Source of the DNA: HLUCCA09 sp038757905
GTDB taxonomy: Bacteria; Pseudomonadota; Alphaproteobacteria; Rhodobacterales; Rhodobacteraceae
NCBI GenBank assembly: GCA_038757905.1
Contig: JBCDGG010000133.1
Coordinates: 1 to 14,724, forward strand
Direction: 5' to 3'
Length of the DNA stretch: 14,724 nt
The translations under genes were made by a program, and so were the position numbers. The notes beneath the pieces were generated by a model that had not been told where the DNA came from, ran no database searches, and saw nothing but the letters and a program-made list of their open reading frames with translations. Of this stretch, positions 1 through 6,612 are shown piece after piece. Position 1 is the first letter of the stretch, and the number at the start of each line of letters is the position of its first letter.

Positions 1-465
1 CACGGTCGCGCGATGAGGCGGGCGGCCCCGGGGCGGTTTCAGTCGATTGGAGAACCTGAGCGACGTCCGGGCGCCTCGTCTGCCGCCGAACTTGCGCCAT
101 TCCGTCCCGCCCCTGATGCAAGAGAGCGACAGTCGGCGCGTTGCTTGGCTGGCAGCGTCGGCGCGACCTTTGCCGGGTTCACGCCGTCCCATTGTCCCGC
201 GCACCGCGGTAAGTGATGGCCGAGGAGCGGTTTGGGCGTTTGCCCCCCCTTTTCGCGCTGCGGTGGAGCGGACTCCGCCAAGGCAAACGGGGTGAGTCGG
301 AGGGTTTTTGCCTCCAGGTACAGATCGCGCCGGCAGTTCGAGGATCTGCCCGCCAAGGCAAGTATTAAATAAAATCAATATTTTAGCCCGATAAACCTAA
401 GTCTGATCGCGCGAAAAAAGCCAATACTAAACCCCCGGCCAATAGAGACCGCGCCTCATTGCAGG
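1..465. other. Region without a recognisable gene, with an AT-rich patch
   Basis: No open frame here gives a protein I recognise; the frames present are short, arginine- and proline-rich, and look like composition noise of GC-rich DNA. The first 355 bases are ordinary GC-rich sequence. Bases 361-430 are sharply AT-rich compared with everything around them, which in such a genome usually marks a promoter or regulatory region. It may be the end of a gene degraded beyond recognition or the tail of an upstream intergenic region; the window edge prevents a decision. Confidence 0.4.
361..428. promoter_or_regulatory. AT-rich patch with nested inverted repeats
   Basis: In a GC-rich window this stretch is mostly A and T. 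It contains the inverted repeat TAAAAT-CAAT-ATTTTA at 370-385, and an outer pair AGTATT (361-366) and AATACT (423-428). I see no clean -35/-10 pair. It is the most likely site for a promoter or protein-binding region driving transcription toward the structured region and the PepSY/LuxR gene pair downstream, but the direction and the bound factor are not shown by the sequence. Confidence 0.35.
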
Positions 466-637
466 CATGTCTATCCCCGGGAGCCGGACATGGTAGCTCG
501 TGAGTATATTTCCGCAGTGGTTGCGGATGGGGGTAGGTACCACCCGGGTCCCGCGTATCAGTACCGAGTGGCTGGTCATGGAGGCGGGTCACCTCCAACG
601 ACCCGTCTCCTTCCCTGCCCTCTTTCGAGAGGGCAGG
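466..637 (+). ncRNA. Candidate structured RNA or leader upstream of the PepSY/LuxR pair
   Basis: Four hairpins lie in a row on the plus strand. The first is CATGTC (466-471) with GACATG (487-492), extended inside by CGG/CCG. The second is TCCGCA-GTGGT-TGCGGA at 511-527. The third has a 10-bp stem (one G.U pair) joining 581-590 to 600-609, with a nine-base loop ACCTCCAAC that holds a CCTCC anti-Shine-Dalgarno-like core. The fourth is a perfect 10-bp stem at 614-637 with a TTCG loop. No known RNA family (SRP, tmRNA, RNase P, tRNA) is recognised. It could be a small RNA ending at the fourth hairpin or the 5' leader of the downstream operon. The strand is inferred from the downstream genes. Confidence 0.3.
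614..637 (+). terminator. Perfect 10-bp hairpin with TTCG loop, possible terminator or attenuator
   Basis: CCTGCCCTCT (614-623), loop TTCG (624-627) and AGAGGGCAGG (628-637) form an uninterrupted stem. It is not followed by a T-run on either strand, so it is not a classical intrinsic terminator. It lies 108 bases before the start codon at 746, where it could act as the 3' end of a small RNA, as an attenuator or as a stability element. Confidence 0.3.
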
Positions 638-708
638 ACAGGGGGCGGGCCATTCGGCGTTTCCGCGCACCCCGGCTGACAACGGCCGGTTCGGGCGCTA
701 AACCAGTA

Positions 709-724
709 CGGCCCCGTGGGGCCG
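709..724. promoter_or_regulatory. 16-bp inverted repeat, candidate operator
   Basis: CGGCCCC (709-715), two spacer bases, then GGGGCCG (718-724) form a perfect inverted repeat 21 bases before the start codon at 746 and just before the ribosome binding site. A weak -35-like CTGACA lies at 676-681. The site could bind a dimeric repressor, or fold in the mRNA close to the ribosome binding site. Both readings are inference from position and symmetry. Confidence 0.3.
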
Positions 725-745
725 ATTCGTATATAGGGGAGACGC

Positions 746-1105
746 ATGCGCGGCCTCATCCTTCTGATCACCTTGGTCATCGGCCTCGGTTCTGCGCTTG
801 TCGAAGCGCAGGCTCAAACGCGTTCGCTCACGCAGACCGACGCAGACAGCGCTGTTGGGTTGCCAGAACCCACGCTGGAAGCGCGGATCATCGAGAGCCT
901 TCGCAACAGCGGTTATGTGCGCATCCAGAGGAGCGGCACGCTTCTCGGGCGCGTGCGCATCACCGGTTTGCAGGCGGGGACACTCCGGGAAATTGTCCTC
1001 AATCCCCATACGCGGGAAATCCTGCGCGACGTGGAGTTCCAGGCCGACGGCAGCGCCGGCCTGGGCCACGGCACGCGCGATGGCGGGAGACTGAATGCCA
1101 ACTGA
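746..1105 (+). CDS. Small exported PepSY-like protein
   Basis: A 119-residue protein of unassigned function. Residues 1-24 form a signal peptide: Arg at position 2, a hydrophobic stretch LILLITLVIGLGSALV, and an AQAQ cleavage region. The mature part, roughly residues 43-95, resembles a single PepSY-type domain: an LRNSGYVRI segment, a strand ending LLGRVRITG, and IVLNPHTREIL near the end, like the usual Dp.TGe turn. Such domains are periplasmic and are often thought to modulate proteases or sensors. GGGGAG seven bases upstream supports the start. Its end overlaps the next gene by 11 bp, so the two are almost certainly co-expressed. The family call is by pattern only; it could be an unrelated small secreted protein. 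Confidence 0.75.
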   Translation: MRGLILLITLVIGLGSALVEAQAQTRSLTQTDADSAVGLPEPTLEARIIESLRNSGYVRIQRSGTLLGRVRITGLQAGTLREIVLNPHTREILRDVEFQADGSAGLGHGTRDGGRLNAN

Positions 1106-1691
1106 CGCGCAGCTTTCCCCTGCAGGGTCTGTACGAACGTCGGAGGGACGGCCCCCGGCACCATCGACAACGGCGCCGCGGGCGCCGCGAGCCTCTCCCT
1201 GGAAACGGCTCGGCCTCGGCATTCTGCTCGTCGGTCAGCTCGCCTGTGCGGGCTTTTTTGTCTATGATCTGTTCGGTGGCCAGTTGGGCCTGCGGAGCTC
1301 TCCGATCAGTTGGGTCGCGCGCGAGCTTATCCAGCTTGCGGCGCTGTCGGGGATGATCGTCGGGGTCCTGATCACGACCGTCGCGCTGATGCGGAGCGAA
1401 CGCCGCCGCGCCGCGGCCGAGATGGAGCTTGCCGAGCTGTCGTTGGCCTTCCACGATCTGATGCAAAGCCGCTTCACCGATTGGGGCCTGACGCCCGCGG
1501 AAAAGGACGTGGCGTTGTTCATCGTCAAAGGCTTCTCCATTCAGGAGATCTCGTCCCTGCGCGAAACGTCCGACGGGACCGTGAAGGCGCAGATGGCCGC
1601 GATCTACCGCAAGGCCGGGGTGTCGAGCCGGGCACAGCTCGTCACCCTGTTCATCGATCACCTGATCGAGCCCTTCCCGGACGGCGCCTAG
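1095..1691 (+). CDS. Membrane-anchored LuxR-type helix-turn-helix regulator
   Basis: A 198-residue protein with an unusual layout for a transcription factor. The N-terminal 35 residues are polar and proline-rich. Two transmembrane segments follow at about 38-58 and 75-98, and then a charged helix (RSERRRAAAEMELAEL) that may form a coiled coil. The C-terminal LuxR/GerE-type DNA-binding domain spans about 128-190 (GLTPAEKDVALFIVKG, then SIQEIS, then GTVKAQMAAIYRKAGVSSR). No receiver or ligand domain is present. The topology would leave both the N-tail and the HTH in the cytoplasm. GGGAG five bases upstream supports the start. It overlaps the PepSY-like gene, suggesting that the exported partner influences the regulator from the periplasmic side; this is inference. 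The DNA-binding call is firm, the target unknown. Confidence 0.88.
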   Translation: MPTDAQLSPAGSVRTSEGRPPAPSTTAPRAPRASPWKRLGLGILLVGQLACAGFFVYDLFGGQLGLRSSPISWVARELIQLAALSGMIVGVLITTVALMRSERRRAAAEMELAELSLAFHDLMQSRFTDWGLTPAEKDVALFIVKGFSIQEISSLRETSDGTVKAQMAAIYRKAGVSSRAQLVTLFIDHLIEPFPDGA

Positions 1692-1706
1692 CCCGGCGAG
1701 CCGGGC
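1691..1706. terminator. GC hairpin between convergent genes
   Basis: GCCCGG-CGAG-CCGGGC folds into a perfect 6-bp stem with a four-base loop directly at the stop codon of the LuxR-type gene. It lies in the 50-bp gap between that gene and the convergent DUF2237 gene, so it may serve both. There is no T-run on either side, which lowers confidence in intrinsic termination. Confidence 0.4.
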
Positions 1707-1741
1707 CACCGTAGGGCCACAGTCTCCAAACGCCGCGCGGA

Positions 1742-2119
1742 TCAGTCCGTGGTCAGCGCGTAGCTTTCCAGAATCTCCAGCGGCACGACATCCAGCGCGC
1801 TCCGGTGCGTGGCCTCCAGGTTCACCTGGGGTGCGGCGCCCTCCTCGTGCGCTTGCAGGAAGCGCGCGGCGCACAGGCACCAGTGATCCCCGGGCTTCAG
1901 GCCGGGAAAGCGGAACTCGGGGCGGGGCGTGGAAAGGTCGTTGCCGAGATACTTCGACAGGGCAAGGAACTCGGCCGTCATCACAGCGCACACGGTGTGG
2001 CTGCCATGATCGGCTGCGCAGGTATTGCAATGCCCGTCCCGAAAGAACCCGGTGACGGGGTCGAGCGAACAGGGCGCGAGGGCTCCGCCAAGCACGTTGA
2101 TGGAAGGGTCTTTTTCCAT
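1742..2119 (-). CDS. DUF2237 family protein
   Basis: A 125-residue protein matching the DUF2237 family in length and motifs: INVLGGALAPCS near the start, GFFRDGHCNT (about 25-33), HTVCAVMTAEFL and FPGLKPGDHWCLCAARF (about 71-87). The family has no established function. Six cysteines (17, 31, 34, 44, 81, 83) are arranged in a way that could bind metal or support redox chemistry, which is speculation. The start is placed at 2119, not ten codons upstream, because GGAG sits seven bases before it and the protein then begins as family members do. It lies 69 bp after the DUF2332 gene on the same strand and may be the last gene of the pth-led unit. Confidence 0.87.
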   Translation of the reverse strand: MEKDPSINVLGGALAPCSLDPVTGFFRDGHCNTCAADHGSHTVCAVMTAEFLALSKYLGNDLSTPRPEFRFPGLKPGDHWCLCAARFLQAHEEGAAPQVNLEATHRSALDVVPLEILESYALTTD

Positions 2120-2188
2120 GCTGTTTCTCCGTCCTACCTCACCGAGCATAGGGGCAGGGGGCGGGCTGTCGAGGGGCTTCGGCGTCGC

Positions 2189-3256
2189 CTAGAGAGCGAC
2201 CGGCCCGGTCCAGACGATACGCCGGCCGTGGAAGTCCACGCGGGCGAGTGTGTGGACGTGGCCACCGGGCCAAAGGGTGAGGGTCAGGGCCGCCAGATCG
2301 CCGCCATCGGCTTCCATCGACAGATGCGCCAGCGGGGTGTCGGCCGTGGCCGCGGCGCCCGCGCGGGACAGCAAGTCCGCGCCGCGTGCGCGGGCCGCGC
2401 CCGGCAGGTACTGCCAGGCGATCGTATGAAAGACGACCGTGGCGATGCCCTGCGTCCGGCGGGGCAACTGATCGGCCAGCCAATCGAGGGCGTCGCCGCG
2501 ATCCACCCGGGCCGGCACGCGGGAGGCGAGATCTAGCGCGGCCTCGGTCCACGTGCGGCGTTCGGGCTGGTCAGGCCAGAGGTAACTGAGCAGACGCGCG
2601 CGATCCTCGGCATTGTGCGGGTCGAGCGGGGCGAGGTCGACGCCGCGCCGCTCCACGATCTCAGGCGGGTAGGGCGGGGGGGTATCCCCTTCCCAGTCGG
2701 GCGCCAACTGGACGGCGGCGCCTTCGGGCCCGTAGGCCTGTCCGTTCGCCGTGACGCGGAACAGGTCGGCGCGCAGGTTGAGGCCCGCCGCGCACCCCAC
2801 CTCCCGGAGGGCGAGGGGCGTCCGCGTCGCTGCCGCGATCATGGCGAGGGCGGGCGCGAGGGCCGCGGCGCGGCGCACTTCGTTGGTTTGCGGGGCGCGG
2901 GTGAGCGCGTCCAGCAGGTGGCTCTCATGGCGCATCAATGCGTCGGACACCGCCCGCCACAGCGCGGCATCGCTTGCGTCGCGGGGCGGATAGATGGCTG
3001 CGAGAGCGGGATCGGACCGATCCAGCACCAGGCGATGCAGGCCGCCGGCCAGGCGAAGCGCGGGATTGTCGGCGCCGGAGCCCGGGTCGCCCTTCCAGCC
3101 AAGGACCGCATCCGCCACAGCGCCGTCCGGCCAGTCGCGTTCGGCCAGGAGCGCCATGAGACGGCCCATGAAGGGCGATCCGAGGGCAATGCAGGATCGG
3201 GCTTGCTCGGCAAAGGCTGCGCGTACGGCGACGTTTCGGTCGTCTGGCTGGGTCAA
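2189..3256 (-). CDS. DUF2332 family protein
   Basis: A 355-residue protein of the DUF2332 type, function unknown. Recognisable segments are PQTNEVRRAAALAPAL (about 122-137) and REVGCAAGLNLRADLFR (about 151-167). The second resembles the glycine-rich nucleotide-binding loop of SAM-dependent methyltransferases (E-x-G-x-x-x-G), so a methyltransferase-like fold is possible but unproven. No ATG or GTG suits the N-terminus. A TTG at 3256 has GGTGAGG five bases upstream and begins 20 bases after the stop of the serine hydrolase gene, so TTG is the best start. The longer open frame upstream only shadows that gene. Tight spacing implies co-transcription with it. Confidence 0.85.
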   Translation of the reverse strand: MTQPDDRNVAVRAAFAEQARSCIALGSPFMGRLMALLAERDWPDGAVADAVLGWKGDPGSGADNPALRLAGGLHRLVLDRSDPALAAIYPPRDASDAALWRAVSDALMRHESHLLDALTRAPQTNEVRRAAALAPALAMIAAATRTPLALREVGCAAGLNLRADLFRVTANGQAYGPEGAAVQLAPDWEGDTPPPYPPEIVERRGVDLAPLDPHNAEDRARLLSYLWPDQPERRTWTEAALDLASRVPARVDRGDALDWLADQLPRRTQGIATVVFHTIAWQYLPGAARARGADLLSRAGAAATADTPLAHLSMEADGGDLAALTLTLWPGGHVHTLARVDFHGRRIVWTGPVAL

Positions 3257-3276
3257 GGTCGCCTCACCGGTCGGAC

Positions 3277-4449
3277 TCAGCGCGCCGCGACGACTGCGTC
3301 GGCGAGGCTGCGCAGCACCTCGAGGCCGAGCGTGTAGCGGCCATCCTCGCGAAACCCCCGGTCGGCACCGGTTGCAACGATCACCACGTCGCGCTGCCGG
3401 TCGATGTAGAGCCACTGGCCGTACACCCCCCGCGCCATCACCTCGCCCGCGCGCGCCTGCCACGGGATCCACCATTGATAGCCGTACTGGATCTTTCCGG
3501 CATCCGTCGCCGCCTGCGGGGCCGTGCTTTCCTCGATCCACTTCGCAGAGACGATCCGGGTGTCCCCCACGCGCCCGCCCCGTGCCACCATCAGGCCGAA
3601 GCGGGCATAGTCGCGCAGCGTCAGGTTGAGGCCGCCCAGCGCAAACGCCACGCTTTCGCCGTCTGTCAGGAAGTAGGGCTCGGCTTCCAGGCCAAGCGGC
3701 GCGATCAGCCGCTCCCCCATCAGATCGGCCAGGGCGCGTCCCGTCGCGCCGCGCAACACCAGGGCGAGGACATGGGTGTCGATCGACACGTATTCCCATC
3801 TCTGTCCCGCCGGTCTGTCCCGCTCCGTCAGCCCGGCGGCGAAACCGTCCATCGTACCGCCGAGCGCGATGATCCGGCCCATGCGGTTAATGTCGGATTT
3901 CGGGTCCAGATAATCCTCATCGAAGGTGACGCCGGATTGCATGGTGACCACATCATGTACCGTCAGCCCGTCATAGGCGCCCCCGGCAAGCGCTGGCGCG
4001 TACCGGGTGACGGGATCGCCCAACGCCAGTTCGCCGCGTTCGATCGAGGTGCCGAGCAGAACGGACACGAAGCTCTTGGCAATCGACCATGAGATGCGCA
4101 GATCCTCGGGCGCCGTGCCCAGATACGCCCGCTCGAAAACCAGCGCGCCTGCGTCGAGCACCACGAGCCCCGTGACGTCGGTCGCCGCCACCCAGTCTTC
4201 GACCGAGGGCGGCAGCGCAACCGGCGAGCCCACCGGCAACGCCGACACCGGCGCGTCGCCCCTAGGAACGGGCACCGTCAGAAACGCGGCCTCCATGTTG
4301 GAGAAGTTCTCGACGATGCGCCCTTCGTCGAAGAGCGTGTTCACGGCCGAGAGCCGCGAGAGCTCCTCCCGGTAGATCAGCCCGCCGAGCAACGCGATGC
4401 CAGCCACGCCCGCGATCCCGTAGGCGGCCCATCGCAGGAGCCGGCGCAT
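3277..4449 (-). CDS. Membrane-anchored serine hydrolase, class C beta-lactamase family
   Basis: A 390-residue protein. Residues 5-25 form an N-terminal hydrophobic anchor after MRRLLR, so the catalytic part should be periplasmic. The catalytic SxxK motif is WSIAKSF, with nucleophile Ser122 and Lys125. The second motif is Tyr220 in WEYVS, in the place of the usual YxN, and the third is GVYGQ at 341-345, resembling the G-x-G-G-Q form of esterase/NylB-like members more than true beta-lactamases. An esterase, amidase or peptidase on cell-envelope substrates is therefore more likely than antibiotic resistance. Its ATG overlaps the pth stop codon by one base (TGATG), indicating translational coupling. 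Substrate unknown. Confidence 0.9.
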   Translation of the reverse strand: MRRLLRWAAYGIAGVAGIALLGGLIYREELSRLSAVNTLFDEGRIVENFSNMEAAFLTVPVPRGDAPVSALPVGSPVALPPSVEDWVAATDVTGLVVLDAGALVFERAYLGTAPEDLRISWSIAKSFVSVLLGTSIERGELALGDPVTRYAPALAGGAYDGLTVHDVVTMQSGVTFDEDYLDPKSDINRMGRIIALGGTMDGFAAGLTERDRPAGQRWEYVSIDTHVLALVLRGATGRALADLMGERLIAPLGLEAEPYFLTDGESVAFALGGLNLTLRDYARFGLMVARGGRVGDTRIVSAKWIEESTAPQAATDAGKIQYGYQWWIPWQARAGEVMARGVYGQWLYIDRQRDVVIVATGADRGFREDGRYTLGLEVLRSLADAVVAAR

Positions 4450-5198
4450 CAGCGAAACCGGTCCACGAGCCGTTGCAGGGCCGAGCGCGGCGCTTCGGCC
4501 TCGGGCCTCTCGCGCGCGGCGGCTTCGTTCGCGGCGGCGGCGGGCGCAGTGTCGCGCCGCATACCCTCGTCGGTCCGCGCCTCTTTGGGCTGCGGCCCCT
4601 TGGCGGCCTTCTGCGCGGGCTTGTTCGCCGGGGGCTTCAGGCGCAGCGCCACGGCATTCTGAAACTTCCCGCCTTCCCCCTCCGCCAGATGCGGCGCCCC
4701 ATCGCTGATCCCGCGCAGCAGATCGTCAAGCCAGGCGGCGTCAGCCTTGGCGAAATCGTGCAGCACATACCCCGAGACGAGATCCTTCCGGCCGGGATGC
4801 CCGATGCCCAGCCTCACGCGCACATAGTCCGGACCGATTGCCGCGTGGATCGAGCGCAGCCCGTTGTGCCCGGCGTGGCCGCCGCCCTCCTTGATCCGGC
4901 ACTTTCCGGGGGCAAGGTCCAGCTCGTCGTGGATCACGATCACATCGGCGGGCTCGAGCTTGTAGAACCGCATGGCGTCGCCGACGGACTGACCGGACCT
5001 GTTCATGAAGGTCTGCGGCTTCATCAGCAGCACTTTTTCGCCGCCAAGCCGCCCATCGGTTACCTCAGCCTGAAACTTGCCCCGCCACGGCCCAAAGCCA
5101 TGGTCCACGGCGATCCGCTCGACCGCCATGAAACCGATGTTGTGACGGTGACGGGCATATTGGCCGCCGGGGTTGCCGAGGCCCACGATCAGACGCAT
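4449..5198 (-). CDS. pth: Peptidyl-tRNA hydrolase
   Basis: A 249-residue cytoplasmic enzyme that cleaves peptidyl-tRNA released from stalled ribosomes and recycles the tRNA. The core (about 1-190) carries the family hallmarks: GLGNPG (Asn9), RHRHNIGF (catalytic His19), KPQTFMNRSG (Asn66), VIHDELD (Asp91) and GGGHAGHNGLRSI. The remaining 60 or so residues are a low-complexity Lys/Ala/Pro/Glu tail ending in the short helix ALQRLVDRFR. E. coli Pth has 194 residues; I recall similar tails in Rhodobacteraceae. AGGGA upstream of the ATG supports the start. It heads a minus-strand unit with the serine hydrolase and DUF2332 genes. In relatives pth tends to lie near rplY; here two plus-strand genes separate them. 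Confidence 0.97.
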   Translation of the reverse strand: MRLIVGLGNPGGQYARHRHNIGFMAVERIAVDHGFGPWRGKFQAEVTDGRLGGEKVLLMKPQTFMNRSGQSVGDAMRFYKLEPADVIVIHDELDLAPGKCRIKEGGGHAGHNGLRSIHAAIGPDYVRVRLGIGHPGRKDLVSGYVLHDFAKADAAWLDDLLRGISDGAPHLAEGEGGKFQNAVALRLKPPANKPAQKAAKGPQPKEARTDEGMRRDTAPAAAANEAAARERPEAEAPRSALQRLVDRFR

Positions 5199-5310
5199 GG
5201 CGCATCCCTGTCAGTTGCTTGACCTTGCCCCTCTCATGCCTTGAAGTGCGCGGCGATACCACCCCGGGGACGGCGGCTCGCCGCCCCGCAGGCTTGCCGG
5301 GAGATGTGCC
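5199..5310. promoter_or_regulatory. Divergent intergenic region between pth and the IsdG-like gene
   Basis: This 112-bp gap must hold promoters for both directions. A GC inverted repeat GGCGGC-TC-GCCGCC sits at 5272-5285, only 25 bases before the start codon at 5311, and could fold in the leader of the plus-strand gene. I do not see a convincing -35/-10 pair or a Fur/Irr-type box. Confidence 0.35.
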
Positions 5311-5622
5311 ATGTACCTTACGATGAATCGCTTCAAGGTGAAGACCGGCCGGGAGGCTGACTTTGAAGAGGTCTGGCAGAAGCGCGACAGCCACCTCAAG
5401 ACCGTGCCGGGCTTCGTGGCGTTCCATCTGATGAAGGGCCCCGAGAGGGAGGGCCACACGCTCTATGCGTCCCACACAACGTGGGAGAGCGAGGCGGCGT
5501 TCGTGGCTTGGACGAAGTCCGAGGCGTTTCGCGCCGCCCATGCCGGCGCCGGATCGCACAAGGGGATCTATGACGGACATCCCGAGCTCGAGGTGTTCGA
5601 AGCGGTCCAGAGCCTGACATAG
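5311..5622 (+). CDS. IsdG-like heme-degrading monooxygenase (ABM fold)
   Basis: A 103-residue single-domain protein of the antibiotic-biosynthesis-monooxygenase superfamily (ferredoxin-like dimer). It carries the Asn-Trp-His set that defines IsdG/IsdI heme oxygenases: Asn6 (TMNRF), Trp67 and His77 in the block W-E-S-E-A-A-F-V-A-W-T-K-S-E-A-F-R-A-A-H. That block lines up without gaps with the matching block of staphylococcal IsdG, as I recall its sequence. The likely role is cytoplasmic opening of heme to release iron. GGGAG seven bases upstream supports the start. The aquaporin-like gene follows 56 bp later. No heme transporter is in the window. The alternative is another ABM protein, such as a quinol monooxygenase, but the intact triad favours heme. 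Confidence 0.82.
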   Translation: MYLTMNRFKVKTGREADFEEVWQKRDSHLKTVPGFVAFHLMKGPEREGHTLYASHTTWESEAAFVAWTKSEAFRAAHAGAGSHKGIYDGHPELEVFEAVQSLT

Positions 5623-5678
5623 AGACGGGTCGCGCGGCGCGGATCCGTCACCGGAGCTGATCGAAGGAAGGCGCGCCC

Positions 5679-6599
5679 ATGCGTCCCGTACTCGCCGAAG
5701 CGCTCGGCACCTTCTGGATCGTGTTGGCCGCGGGCGGGCTGGTGTCCGCGGGCCTCGTGGCGCCGGGCCTGGGCGCGGGGGCGGTCGTCGGGCTGGCCTA
5801 TCTGGCCGCGGCGCTGACGCTGGGCCAGATCACCATGGGGCATTTCAACCCCGCCCTCACGCTCGGGCTGCGGGCCGCCGGGGGCTTTGGCGGAAGCCTG
5901 ACCTTCACGCTGCTGGCCCAGATCGCGGGCGCGTCGCTGGCGCTTCTGTTCGTCGGCCCGCCGCCGGAGCCCGCGCAGGAACTTCGGCCCTTCGCGGCGA
6001 TGCTGCTCTTGGTGCCCCTAGTCGCGATCCCGGTTCTTGTGCATCTCAGCGGCATGCGCCTGCGGGCCGAGGCCGTCGCCTATGCCAACGCCGCGGCCCT
6101 GGTGATCGCGGTGGCACTGGCGCCGGGCGGCCATGCCGGGCTGAGCGCGGCACATGCCACGGCGGCTTGGCTGACGGGCGACGGGGAGCCGATCGGGCTC
6201 TGGCGCATCTGGCTGGCGACCCTCGTGGCCGTCGCGGTCGCGTACGCGCTTTGGGCGCAGCTCGCCGAAGAAAGCCGGCATGCCAAAACCTCGCTCCTCG
6301 CGGAGGAGGACGACGACGCCGGGGAGGACGAAGCGGATACCGAGGGCGCGGCCGATCCAGCCTCCGCCCGTGCCCGCCCCGCAGGTCAAGACGGCGCGCC
6401 CGCGTCGCGCGTGCCCGCGGGCGGCCCGCCCGGCAGGATCGAAACGGCAGACGACGCGCTCGCAGCCCAGGCGCGGGCCGCCGAGGCACTCCTGGCCGCG
6501 GGCTGGACCCCGCCGCCCAAGCGCAAGGGAGGGGCGGCGCAAAAAGGGCGCGCCCCGAAGGCCGCGCCCCTCAAACACCCGAAGCCGCGCCGCAAGTAA
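5679..6599 (+). CDS. Aquaporin-like (MIP family) membrane protein with degenerate second half and long charged tail
   Basis: A 306-residue protein. The first half is a good MIP repeat: AEALGTFWIVLAAGG in the first helix, then GHFNPALTLGLRA with NPA at 57-59. Further hydrophobic segments lie at about 105-123, 132-149 and 174-194. Where the second NPA-R box should be, the sequence reads LSAAHATAAWLTG (155-167): NPA and the selectivity-filter arginine are both gone. The last 110 residues are cytosolic and unlike aquaporins: an acidic cluster EEDDDAGEDEAD (209-220), a Pro/Ala/Arg linker, a short helix and a very basic end. Water transport is doubtful. GAAGGAAGG upstream supports the start. The 3' end overlaps the opposing rplY terminator. 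Confidence 0.8.
   Translation: MRPVLAEALGTFWIVLAAGGLVSAGLVAPGLGAGAVVGLAYLAAALTLGQITMGHFNPALTLGLRAAGGFGGSLTFTLLAQIAGASLALLFVGPPPEPAQELRPFAAMLLLVPLVAIPVLVHLSGMRLRAEAVAYANAAALVIAVALAPGGHAGLSAAHATAAWLTGDGEPIGLWRIWLATLVAVAVAYALWAQLAEESRHAKTSLLAEEDDDAGEDEADTEGAADPASARARPAGQDGAPASRVPAGGPPGRIETADDALAAQARAAEALLAAGWTPPPKRKGGAAQKGRAPKAAPLKHPKPRRK
6541..6569 (-). terminator. Intrinsic terminator for rplY inside the opposing gene
   Basis: Read on the minus strand, CGCGCCC paired with GGGCGCG (+ strand 6563-6569 and 6546-6552) closes a ten-base loop and is followed at once by five T residues (6545-6541). This is the best intrinsic terminator in the window. It begins 43 bases after the rplY stop codon and lies wholly within the 3' coding end of the aquaporin-like gene. 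Confidence 0.75.
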
Positions 6600-6612
6600 A
6601 CGGCGCCCGCGC

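Noticed and set aside
1..356. Short frames on both strands at the left edge
   Set aside because: Several overlapping frames of similar length and odd composition are open at once, as expected by chance in GC-rich DNA; none resembles a protein.
3257..3799. Upstream extension of the DUF2332 frame to 536 codons
   Set aside because: The added part covers the serine hydrolase gene in another frame and has no family resemblance; the TTG at 3256 with a ribosome site explains the true start.
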